Shown here piece by piece: positions 1 through 6,344 of a DNA stretch of 6,478 bases (positions are counted from its first letter, which is position 1; each line of letters begins with the position of its first letter). The translations under genes and the position numbers were made by a program. The stretch is from an uncultured Bacilli bacterium. Its GTDB lineage: Bacteria > Bacillota_I > Bacilli_A > RFN20 > CAG-826. Where the stretch lies: NCBI GenBank assembly GCA_934700895.1, contig CAKUXV010000015.1:1-6478 (forward strand), given 5' to 3'. The notes beneath the pieces were generated by a model. It was given only the letters and a program-made list of their open reading frames with translations, was not told where the DNA came from and ran no database searches.

Positions 1-36
1 GTTTTCGAGCTACTTAAGACAACACTGCTCTCAAAC
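1..36 (-). CRISPR. Leader-proximal CRISPR repeat of a type II-A array (array truncated by window edge)
   Basis: This is a 36-bp unit with the length and ends typical of type II repeats. In the transcribed (minus) direction it begins GTTTGAGAGCAGTG and ends CTCGAAAAC. Three things identify it although only one copy is visible. It lies just downstream of csn2 on the same strand. It is preceded at the exact boundary by the leader end ATTTGAG. Its first 22 bases pair with an anti-repeat in the tracrRNA at 6255-6285. The remaining array, including every spacer, lies beyond base 1. That it is an array rather than a lone repeat is inferred from the intact locus. Confidence 0.93.
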
Positions 37-70
37 CTCAAATTTTTGGGGCTTTAAGCGGTTGTCTAAG
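13..70 (-). repeat. Leader/repeat inverted complementarity (potential leader-repeat hairpin)
   Basis: On the minus strand the leader segment CTTAGACAAC (70-61) is the reverse complement of repeat segment GTTGTCTTAAG (23-13) except for one extra T in the repeat. This gives ten base pairs with one bulged base, enclosing a loop of about 37 nt that carries the leader end and the repeat 5' part. If transcription starts near 66-69, only part of the left arm is certain to be in the RNA, so the fold depends on the exact start. See findings for possible meaning. Confidence 0.5.
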
Positions 71-79
71 GAGATTATA
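37..79 (-). promoter_or_regulatory. CRISPR leader with terminal ATTTGAG anchoring motif
   Basis: Only about 43 bp separate the csn2 stop codon from the first repeat. The leader ends, directly against the repeat, with ATTTGAG (43-37 on the minus strand). This heptamer is the leader-anchoring sequence described for a major group of type II-A leaders, where it directs Cas1-Cas2 integration to the leader-repeat junction. It fixes the array polarity, with new spacers expected just left of base 1. The leader also contains a stretch (70-61) complementary to the middle of the repeat and an A/C-rich tract before the anchor. Confidence 0.85.
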
Positions 80-82
80 TCA
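74..82 (-). promoter_or_regulatory. Extended -10 promoter for the CRISPR array
   Basis: The minus strand reads TGATATAAT, a perfect extended -10 element (TG-n-TATAAT), with TATAAT at 79-74. I see no convincing -35 hexamer at 16-18 bp upstream, which suits an extended -10 promoter. The TGA of the element is also the stop codon of csn2. The expected transcription start is near 66-69, giving a pre-crRNA with a leader RNA of about 30 nt before the first repeat. This is inferred from sequence only. Confidence 0.65.
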
Positions 83-757
83 CATTGAAACGACGCACAT
101 ATCTTGATCAACTACGAGTTTTTTCTCATCAAAAATGACGTTTTCACATGAAAATGTTTCGATATCTACTAATGTAATCCCCCGATATTGCAGTTCTTGG
201 ATGAAGTCTTTGATTTTTTCGTCCTCAAGATAGTCTCGAAGATGGTTGATAAAGACCAAATTGACTTTTCGCAACTCTTTTGACGCGACAACATACTTGG
301 TTAATCGTTCCAAAAACGACTCAGAGGTCTCGGCGAACTTTAGATTTCCCATCTTAAATACGTCATCTACCCTTAAAGCTCCGTCCATTTCCAGTTCCGC
401 CTCAAAATCCAGCCGAATTTCTTGGCATATTTGGTTTAAATTTTCTTGGATTTGCTCAACGCTTTGATTCAATTCATCAAAATAAGATTTCTTTAGGAGT
501 TTATAAAGCGCATTCAAATTAGCCTTGGTATTCAAATCAAGATTCAAAGGGTTCTCTATATACAAGGAGCAATCCTCTATCGCGACATCTTTTCCGTCTT
601 GGGTTAAAGAACACAAACCAATATGATCGGGAAATCCGTCATAAAGATATTGGCTAAATCTCCAGTAAGACGCCTTCCGTTCTATGATAACGGTAATAAA
701 TTGAGGATCCGTTATATCAAATTGGCCGATGCCAGGATTTAAATAAAGTGTTCTCAT
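80..757 (-). CDS. csn2: Csn2, type II-A spacer-acquisition protein
   Basis: The product is 225 aa, close to the usual length of about 220 for Csn2. Csn2 is a tetrameric, ring-shaped protein that binds free double-stranded DNA ends with calcium and is needed for spacer acquisition with Cas1, Cas2 and Cas9. It has no known nuclease activity. Recognition rests on the family pattern: an N-terminal beta-rich segment ending in FSQYLYDG (about 34-41), an acidic helical core (about 78-140, including LDFEAELEMDGALRVDDVF), a C-terminal strand LVFINHLRDYL (about 167-177), and the ITLVDIE segment (about 194-200). I chose the ATG at 757 because it overlaps the cas2 stop as ATGA and follows AAAAGG at a 10-nt spacing. 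A longer reading to 856 would only run back inside cas2. The TGA stop forms part of the array promoter. No transmembrane or signal segment is seen. Confidence 0.9.
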   Translation of the reverse strand: MRTLYLNPGIGQFDITDPQFITVIIERKASYWRFSQYLYDGFPDHIGLCSLTQDGKDVAIEDCSLYIENPLNLDLNTKANLNALYKLLKKSYFDELNQSVEQIQENLNQICQEIRLDFEAELEMDGALRVDDVFKMGNLKFAETSESFLERLTKYVVASKELRKVNLVFINHLRDYLEDEKIKDFIQELQYRGITLVDIETFSCENVIFDEKKLVVDQDMCVVSM

Positions 758-1059
758 AACGTAAGCACCTTTTCTTCGCTCATCACCACGTCCGTAACCA
801 TATCGCCAAGCAAAATATCGATGGCATTGAATTGCTTTTCGGTAATAGTCAGGCACGAGATGGCCCCATCCGGAGGCAACGCAGCCTTTAATTCGCGCAA
901 GGTTGAGTCCACTACGGATTCATTGATAGAGAGTTTTGTGTAAACACTTTCTTGAAGCATCGCAAAACCCTTCTTTTTTAATAACTTTACGAATTTCGTG
1001 TATTCTCTATGGTCCTTTTTCGTCACTGATGGCAAGTCAAAGAAAAGGATGGTTCGCAT
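754..1059 (-). CDS. cas2: Cas2, CRISPR adaptation endoribonuclease-fold protein
   Basis: The product is 101 aa with the ferredoxin-like fold pattern of Cas2. It opens with a hydrophobic strand ending in FFDLP, with the conserved aspartate at D8. This is followed by HREYTKFVKLLKKKGFAMLQESVY (about 18-40), which is characteristic of type II Cas2. In type II systems Cas2 dimers bridge two Cas1 dimers in the integrase complex, and its role is mainly structural. The ATG at 1059 was chosen because it follows GGAGGG at a 7-nt spacing and begins at the conserved MRTILFFDLP strand. An in-frame start at 1110 would add 17 residues encoded inside cas1, with no family support. The gene starts 4 nt after the cas1 stop and ends by ATGA overlap with csn2. 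Confidence 0.93.
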   Translation of the reverse strand: MRTILFFDLPSVTKKDHREYTKFVKLLKKKGFAMLQESVYTKLSINESVVDSTLRELKAALPPDGAISCLTITEKQFNAIDILLGDMVTDVVMSEEKVLTL

Positions 1060-1063
1060 AAAT

Positions 1064-1939
1064 CTACCCTCCAGAATCATAATCAATAAAAGCAATGCGG
1101 CTGATATCACCCGTCGTTAATGCCGTGAAAATAGAATTGCAGTAAATACCGATGGCATTCACTAAGCTTTGACTTTTTCCCAGCTGTTTTACATCGCTAC
1201 CAAGCAAGGAAACCATCGCCTGTTTAAAATCCATTCCTTCCTGCAATGTTGCAGCCTTTTTATCGACTAAAAAACGAAATGGCTCAATCAAGTCGCACGA
1301 AAAATTGAATTCGTTGAATTCGTTTTTATGGTGAATGCCCCACTGGGTCAAATATCCAGCGGCCGTTATAGCGCGGTTAAACTCCGAAAGAAGAATGGTG
1401 TAGCCATAGTCCAGACAAGCATTCAGAAAACAATCTTTGTCCCTAGTAAACCCCTCAAAAAACGCATGATTGAAATAAACTTTGGCCGCATGTCCCTCCC
1501 GATTTGTCGTATCATGAGGTTCTACGTGATTTGCAAAATCATCTAAAAGTTCCGCGAATTCAAATAATCCCTTCTCGTGCAGGAAAAGGGATTGATTTTG
1601 AATTTTACGTTGGGCAATTAAACGCCAGACTTCGCCGACAATATCAGGGGACCAGCCAACCTGTTCTTTGATTCTCTTGGGCGAATTGCTATTCCCGACG
1701 CATGGAATTAATTCCGATGACGGGTTGTGCTTTTCATCACAGAAAATCACTTTGATTTTCCTCTTGGTCAATTCATTTAACAAACTTGTCGTCAAAGAAA
1801 CCGACGTGGATGAAACAATCAACGTATGCACTTCATCAAGCAAGACCTTTTTCGTGACTTCCGGGGTTCGAAAAACAAGATATGAAAGCGAATATTCAAG
1901 TTTCGAATGGCTATCAACCACCAAGGTCCTGAAAGCCAT
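1064..1939 (-). CDS. cas1: Cas1, CRISPR integrase (type II)
   Basis: The product is 291 aa, the usual size for type II Cas1 (about 290). Cas1 is the metal-dependent integrase that, with Cas2, joins prespacers to the leader-repeat junction. The N-terminal beta domain covers roughly residues 1-85 and the alpha-helical catalytic domain the rest. The metal ligands expected for the family are present: E148 in NREGHAAKVYF, a histidine at H203/H204 in GIHHKNEFNEFN, and E219 in DLIEPFR. The protein should therefore be active. The ATG at 1939 overlaps the cas9 stop by one base (TAATG), so translation is probably coupled to cas9. A GGAG lies about 11 nt upstream. The TAG stop is 4 nt before cas2. No truncation or frameshift is seen. 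Confidence 0.95.
   Translation of the reverse strand: MAFRTLVVDSHSKLEYSLSYLVFRTPEVTKKVLLDEVHTLIVSSTSVSLTTSLLNELTKRKIKVIFCDEKHNPSSELIPCVGNSNSPKRIKEQVGWSPDIVGEVWRLIAQRKIQNQSLFLHEKGLFEFAELLDDFANHVEPHDTTNREGHAAKVYFNHAFFEGFTRDKDCFLNACLDYGYTILLSEFNRAITAAGYLTQWGIHHKNEFNEFNFSCDLIEPFRFLVDKKAATLQEGMDFKQAMVSLLGSDVKQLGKSQSLVNAIGIYCNSIFTALTTGDISRIAFIDYDSGG
1067..1072 (-). promoter_or_regulatory. Ribosome binding site of cas2
   Basis: GGAGGG on the minus strand lies 7 nt before the cas2 ATG at 1059 and is the strongest Shine-Dalgarno of the operon. It is embedded in the final Gly-Gly codons of cas1, just before the TAG stop. It decides the cas2 start against the longer in-frame alternative at 1110. Confidence 0.8.
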
Positions 1940-4900
1940 TACAACTTTTTCTCCGTTTGGTAGAGACCAGTAATGGACTTTGACACAACCTCTATTTCGT
2001 CCGCCAAAATTGTAGTTCTGCTTTTGCGGAAACGCGCCCTATCTGACATCGCTTCAGAATTTCTTGTAAATACTCCAATTATGGATCGAATAATTTTCAA
2101 TTGTTCTGAGAAAGACGATAGTTGAATTTTTTCTCTAATTTCTGCCTTCTTTTCCTCATCTCTCAAAACGCAAACCATCGAGCAATAATCGAAGCATCGC
2201 TGATTTGCTATTTTTAATAGTTCATTTGCGACGGACAAAGATTGTTCGTTTGAAAATCTAATGGAACCATTCGAGTAACGGTTCTTAGCAATTTCCAAGA
2301 ATTGGTTGAATGCTCCTCCGTTATTCGACATTAGATCATTTCTTTTCTCAACATACCTGATAAGTTGATAGAAATACTCTGACGATTTTGGGCTTAAGAA
2401 TATCGGCGTAACCGGCATTAATTTAATTGCATCTCCATAGCTTCCAAGCAAATATTCAACACCAGCCACTTTGATGGTTGTCCATGTAGGAATTTTAGAC
2501 GCCGTATCAACTGAAACGTAATCGCCTTGTTTATGTGGAACCATCGCTGCTAATTGTTCGTCAACATTGAAACCGTGCTTAATACGCTCAGTCAAAATGT
2601 GTGGAACGCCCAACAGATATCTTGCTGTTTTCTTTGAATTGTGGATAGTTGCGACACAGTTAAACTCAACTTTCATGTCTTTATAACCGCCATATCTCTT
2701 AGGGTCCATAGAATCATGGGTAGGAATCAGCGATTCCACCTTATGACTGAGGTCGCGTGGACTATAGATAGTTTGATTATAGAACGCGTCATCTTGATAA
2801 AGGAACCGATACGTCAGCAAGAAGTCATGTCTTTGTGAATTGGTCACAATCTTATTTGCCAAATCAGTTAAAACACCGTCTTTGTTTGCAAGAGAACGCG
2901 ATACGAACTTCTCCATGTTCAAAGAGGCTTTTGGTTCCTCTTCTTCATTCATGGATTCTATCGCTTTCTTAATGATTTCCATTCTTCCGAACGTTTTGGT
3001 CAGCATATCACCACACACAATATTCAAATAGGCGTCAACCGCATGGTGGGTATCATTCAAATCGCGAAGTTTTGGTATCGACAGTTCCTTACGAACCTGA
3101 GACGGATATTGGGCTTTGGAGAAAATTAAAATGGCGCGAGGATAAAGGACTTTCAACGCGTCTCTTATCGCCACGTTGGAGTGATTGACCACGTTAATTT
3201 GAGCGGATACGAAACTATTGAGTTCGCTTTCCGTTAACGGAGTTGTGCGGGTTAAATTCGCATATTTTTTCGCGGACAGCATCCCGGCGTCCCGTAGCCT
3301 TCTCCATGTCGGCTTCATCTTGCATTGAATGGACGGAGGCAAGGGATAAGAATTCGACTTATGTTGATTGGTTGCGCGATTGACGAGAACCAAATTGTCT
3401 ATCGAGTCATCCTTAATGAGACTTTGAGGCAAAATGTGGTCCGTATCATAGGAGCTGCCATCCAAAATTCTTTGGATATCAATTTTCTCTCCTGTATACA
3501 GATCAATTCCGCATTGCAAGAAATAGAGGTAGAGGTGTTTTCCCCGTAATTGATCAATCCCATAGTCCTGCAAAAGCTCGCGGGCATCCGACGCCGCTTC
3601 TTTTAAAGAACCGTCGTTCCCTTTGGTTTTCTTTTCTCCGGATACAAGCCCCTTTAAGAATTCATCCAATTGATCTTTCCGGGACTTTGTGACTTTCTTC
3701 TTCTTTTTAGCTTGATCATTATCTTCGCGAGTCACCTCGATGGAAATAACGGCAGGATCCTTTTTGGCTACCTTAGAGACCTCTTTAACGATACGAATAG
3801 CCTGAATCACAGAACGACGCATCTTAGGCGGGATCGATTCGACAATCTCTTCAACCGCGTCATCTTTGCCGTAGCCTTCAAATAGGGCGGCATTATATCG
3901 ATCCACTTTGGCACTGAACTCATATTTTGGCGAATGGAGCACTTCCATCATATTGCCTTCACCCGCCATCATAACATCAATAAGGCGATTTGGTTCGACG
4001 CACGTCTTGTCGCTAGAAAGGGTCAGGAACTCCTTGGACAAAGTAGCCCATCCTTTGCATTTTAATTTCTTAACCGCCTTCAGTTGATCGTCGTTCAGCG
4101 AATACTTCTTGGTGATGGCTTCGATTGCATCTTTTTCCGAATCCGTGAACACCGTTTTTAGATAAATAATGTCTTCGCACATCTGATATTCAGGGGTGTT
4201 CCGATCATCCGTCAAATGGAATGCGGACTTTAATGCTGCACGTGGGGAATTATCAATCGCATCTTGGTCATTCCAACCCGTAACCACGTAATCTCCAGAT
4301 TTAGAAGGCTCGCCTCCCATGTGTTTAACGATGAAATTTTTGACTTGCGAAAGTGTCGTCTTGGGACGCAAAACGACAAGTTCGTTGTAAATCCGTTGCA
4401 TCTCATCAGGAGTTAAGCGATTCCCATTAACACGTAGGTTATTGAGTTTATCCCACGCCATCGCATCGCGGAATAGCAAGGAGGCGGACGGCAAGACCGA
4501 ACAATCCTTCAAATAGGTGCATTTGTTTGTTAAGCCCATCATGAATTTCTTTTTGGTGGCTTCGAAATCGATTTTATCTTTGTAGTTCCAGGGATTAATC
4601 GGGCCAGAAACACCGTCTTTTAACACCATATTGGTAAAATCGCTTTGGGCATTTAACGGTCCGCAGTAGTAGGGAACGCGGAAGCTGAAAAGCTCAATGA
4701 GTTGATCGCGGATTTCTAAAATCCCAGGGACGTTAAACTTAATCGCGTTATTCAAAATCGCCACCAATTCTTTTTTATGCAACTGCATGGGGATGACGCT
4801 CGTAGAACGAATGGCGACCGTTTGTAACATCTCCTCTCGTTCAATCAGCATTTTGAGTTGTTCCCATTCTCGGCGTTTGGTCTTAATCAAATCAGCTTTG

Positions 4901-6117
4901 GGTTCGATGGTTTCCAATATAAATTTATTAAATTTTTGAATATCGCAGCGGCCCTGATTAGAATCGTTGTGAGTGAACGCGCAATAGTTGGTCGCACAAT
5001 CGGGGTTTTTGAAAATTAAATGGAGGACCCCTGCTTCCGTTCCAAGGTGGCCTTCCGCTTCATCAATTTCTTTGCAAATGGCCTTTAGGCACGCCTTTTG
5101 TTCCTTGTGGGAATCATAAATCGCCGCAAATGCTGTGGATAGATTGGGTTGATTATGGAGAATGTCAGATAAATCGCAAAAATCGTAAACAGCCTTAGCG
5201 ATCTCCACGACGCCAAACAAATCACCGAGAACATCGTGGTAATTGGCTTCATTTTCATCGTATTTTTTATCAATGATAATGTCGACTTCTTCAAAACGGG
5301 GGTCCTCGTTTTTCGAGTTTAATTTCTTGGTGTTGAATTTGCCCCCCACCGCCAAGGTGCAGAACATTTCGAGAAGGCCTTTGGCAAATTCGTTGCCCCC
5401 ACTATCGGTTAACGCGATTAATTCCTTTTTACGTTGGGATTTCCCTTTGCTCTTATCAAGAGCTGTTTTAACAAATGATTCGTAATTACTTTCCGGAATG
5501 CCAGCAAAAATCATTTCATCGCCATCATCATCCGTGGATCCAATCGCCTGTCCGATTAAATCATTGAGCATACCAAATTCCGCCACATCAAACTGGTCGG
5601 TGTTAATTTCACCCTCCCGGAGGAAATTGCCACGGTATTTAATGATGTGATGAATGGCTAAATAGAGGTAACGAATATCCGAAAACGCCTTTTCGTCTCC
5701 ATTAATCATGTCTCTACGTAAATGCCAAATCGTGGGGTATGCCTTGTAGAACTCTTTTTCTTGTTTTTTATCTAAGAAAAGCAAGACATCCGAATGGGCC
5801 GATTCCGGCTTATTGGGGTCATCGTTTTGCAAGGTGGAATATTCCAACCTTTGCAAGAATGTCGGATCGACTTCCTTTAGAAGGGGATCAAAAAGGGTAT
5901 TTAATAAGTTGATACGTCTTTTTCTACGTGCCAAGCGTCGCCCAGAAACGCGGAGCGATCTTCTTCCTTTTGCATCGCTTGCAGCAGTAAATAAACGAGC
6001 GCCCCAAGCCGTTTTTCCTTTTAAACGATAAAGGTTATAGTCTTCGTCTGTTGCGGCCCATCCGACGGAATCGCTTCCAACGTCTAAGCCAATAAAAAGC
6101 TTTTTGTTATTGTCCAT
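1939..6117 (-). CDS. cas9: Cas9, RNA-guided DNA endonuclease (type II-A)
   Basis: The product is 1392 aa, within the normal range for large type II-A Cas9 (S. pyogenes 1368). It cuts double-stranded DNA matching a crRNA paired with tracrRNA, and takes part in PAM selection during adaptation. Domains in order: RuvC-I with IGLDVGSDSVGWA (D12); an arginine-rich bridge helix (about 51-75); a REC lobe (about 86-745) starting near YPTIWHLRRDM and containing HHIIKYRGNFL; RuvC-II with ISIEVTRED (E794); an HNH domain with YDTDHILPQS (D893, H894) and N917 in TNQHKSN; RuvC-III with HHAVDAYLN (H1025, D1028); and a C-terminal PAM-interacting domain (about 1120-1392) ending in SITGLYQT. All nuclease residues are intact, so both strands should be cut. 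A lysine run (804-808) follows RuvC-II. The ATG at 6117 puts the RuvC aspartate at residue 12, as expected for the family. A GAGGG lies 11 nt upstream. The gene is first in the operon. Confidence 0.98.
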   Translation of the reverse strand: MDNNKKLFIGLDVGSDSVGWAATDEDYNLYRLKGKTAWGARLFTAASDAKGRRSLRVSGRRLARRKRRINLLNTLFDPLLKEVDPTFLQRLEYSTLQNDDPNKPESAHSDVLLFLDKKQEKEFYKAYPTIWHLRRDMINGDEKAFSDIRYLYLAIHHIIKYRGNFLREGEINTDQFDVAEFGMLNDLIGQAIGSTDDDGDEMIFAGIPESNYESFVKTALDKSKGKSQRKKELIALTDSGGNEFAKGLLEMFCTLAVGGKFNTKKLNSKNEDPRFEEVDIIIDKKYDENEANYHDVLGDLFGVVEIAKAVYDFCDLSDILHNQPNLSTAFAAIYDSHKEQKACLKAICKEIDEAEGHLGTEAGVLHLIFKNPDCATNYCAFTHNDSNQGRCDIQKFNKFILETIEPKADLIKTKRREWEQLKMLIEREEMLQTVAIRSTSVIPMQLHKKELVAILNNAIKFNVPGILEIRDQLIELFSFRVPYYCGPLNAQSDFTNMVLKDGVSGPINPWNYKDKIDFEATKKKFMMGLTNKCTYLKDCSVLPSASLLFRDAMAWDKLNNLRVNGNRLTPDEMQRIYNELVVLRPKTTLSQVKNFIVKHMGGEPSKSGDYVVTGWNDQDAIDNSPRAALKSAFHLTDDRNTPEYQMCEDIIYLKTVFTDSEKDAIEAITKKYSLNDDQLKAVKKLKCKGWATLSKEFLTLSSDKTCVEPNRLIDVMMAGEGNMMEVLHSPKYEFSAKVDRYNAALFEGYGKDDAVEEIVESIPPKMRRSVIQAIRIVKEVSKVAKKDPAVISIEVTREDNDQAKKKKKVTKSRKDQLDEFLKGLVSGEKKTKGNDGSLKEAASDARELLQDYGIDQLRGKHLYLYFLQCGIDLYTGEKIDIQRILDGSSYDTDHILPQSLIKDDSIDNLVLVNRATNQHKSNSYPLPPSIQCKMKPTWRRLRDAGMLSAKKYANLTRTTPLTESELNSFVSAQINVVNHSNVAIRDALKVLYPRAILIFSKAQYPSQVRKELSIPKLRDLNDTHHAVDAYLNIVCGDMLTKTFGRMEIIKKAIESMNEEEEPKASLNMEKFVSRSLANKDGVLTDLANKIVTNSQRHDFLLTYRFLYQDDAFYNQTIYSPRDLSHKVESLIPTHDSMDPKRYGGYKDMKVEFNCVATIHNSKKTARYLLGVPHILTERIKHGFNVDEQLAAMVPHKQGDYVSVDTASKIPTWTTIKVAGVEYLLGSYGDAIKLMPVTPIFLSPKSSEYFYQLIRYVEKRNDLMSNNGGAFNQFLEIAKNRYSNGSIRFSNEQSLSVANELLKIANQRCFDYCSMVCVLRDEEKKAEIREKIQLSSFSEQLKIIRSIIGVFTRNSEAMSDRARFRKSRTTILADEIEVVSKSITGLYQTEKKL

Positions 6118-6128
6118 GAGTGGTCATG

Positions 6129-6134
6129 CCCTCT
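6129..6134 (-). promoter_or_regulatory. Ribosome binding site of cas9
   Basis: AGAGGG on the minus strand sits 11 nt before the cas9 ATG at 6117, a little farther than optimal. A second ATG at 6127 lies only 1 nt after it, out of frame with cas9, and opens a six-codon reading frame (MTTHGQ) that overlaps the cas9 start. That spacing is too short for efficient initiation, so the site is assigned to cas9. Confidence 0.6.
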
Positions 6135-6147
6135 TTCTTTGTTGAGA

Positions 6148-6176
6148 ATTATAACCCAGGAAGCCAAATACAAAAA
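6148..6176 (-). promoter_or_regulatory. Promoter of the cas9-cas1-cas2-csn2 operon
   Basis: A perfect TATAAT -10 lies at 6153-6148 on the minus strand. The -35 region at 16-18 bp falls in the T-rich tract 6176-6170 (TTTTTG), which is a poor match to TTGACA and coincides with the U-tract of the tracrRNA terminator. The expected start near 6141-6143 gives a 5' untranslated region of about 25 nt. The weak -35 suggests low basal expression or a need for an activator, or partial dependence on read-through from the tracrRNA. That part is inference. Confidence 0.6.
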
Positions 6177-6199
6177 TAGCCAGCCGATTGGCTGGTTAC
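6172..6199 (-). terminator. Rho-independent terminator of the tracrRNA
   Basis: A perfect 6-bp GC-rich stem (CCAGCC / GGCTGG, loop AATC, 6195-6180) is extended by further A-U and G-U pairs across one A/C mismatch. It is followed by CTATTTTT ending at 6172. It is both the last hairpin of the tracrRNA and its likely transcription terminator, and it ends about 19 bp before the operon -10 box. Confidence 0.85.
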
Positions 6200-6287
6200 T
6201 TTTCGACCTAATGGTCACCCTTTCGGGCCTTGTAGCGTCGCTTTCGTTCCGCTTATTTGAACCTTGCAGTGTTGTCTTACAAAGCAC
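6172..6287 (-). ncRNA. tracrRNA
   Basis: This RNA of about 115 nt pairs with each crRNA repeat, recruits host RNase III and is the scaffold that Cas9 binds. The anti-repeat (6285-6255) contains TAAGACAACACTGC, the exact reverse complement of repeat positions 9-22 in transcript direction (14-bp upper stem). After a bulge (GA on the repeat side, AAGGT on the tracr side) comes TCAAAT, which pairs with the repeat start GTTTGA through five Watson-Crick pairs and one G-U. A small nexus-like stem AGCG/CGCT (6253-6234) follows the usual AAU-AAG junction. Then come a GAAA-tetraloop hairpin (CCC/GGG, 6227-6218), a GACC/GGTC hairpin (6216-6205) and the terminator hairpin. Unlike in S. pyogenes, it is transcribed in the same direction as cas9, directly upstream of it. 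The 5' end is predicted from the promoter, and the 3' end from the U-tract. Confidence 0.92.
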
Positions 6288-6291
6288 CATT

Positions 6292-6320
6292 ATTATCATG
6301 ACCATAGTGCCAATTTGCAA
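6292..6320 (-). promoter_or_regulatory. tracrRNA promoter
   Basis: The minus strand carries TTGCAA (6320-6315) and GATAAT (6297-6292) separated by exactly 17 bp, a good sigma-A-type pair. The predicted start, 5-8 nt downstream (about 6285-6288), falls just before the anti-repeat, which is where a mature tracrRNA should begin. This agreement supports the assignment. Confidence 0.7.
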
Positions 6321-6344
6321 GCGGTTGTAGCAAAGTTTCTTGTC

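Noticed and set aside
758..856. Longer csn2 reading starting at 856 (33 extra residues)
   Set aside because: The extra codons lie wholly within cas2 in another frame and have no Csn2 similarity. The ATGA junction at 757 gives the normal Csn2 length.
1060..1110. Longer cas2 reading starting at 1110
   Set aside because: It would overlap the cas1 3' end by 47 bases, while the ATG at 1059 has an ideal GGAGGG and starts at the conserved first strand of Cas2.
2641..3885. Several plus-strand open frames of 60-75 codons inside cas9
   Set aside because: They are antisense shadows of a long, well-conserved coding region, with no ribosome binding sites or recognisable products.
6107..6127. Six-codon upstream reading frame (MTTHGQ) overlapping the cas9 start
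   Set aside because: The purine-rich binding site is only 1 nt from its ATG, too close for efficient initiation. A leader-peptide role cannot be supported from one sequence.
6084..6330. Open frames of 60-80 codons on both strands across the tracrRNA region
   Set aside because: They cover the anti-repeat, hairpins, terminator and promoters, have no suitable binding sites, and their translations are not protein-family-like.
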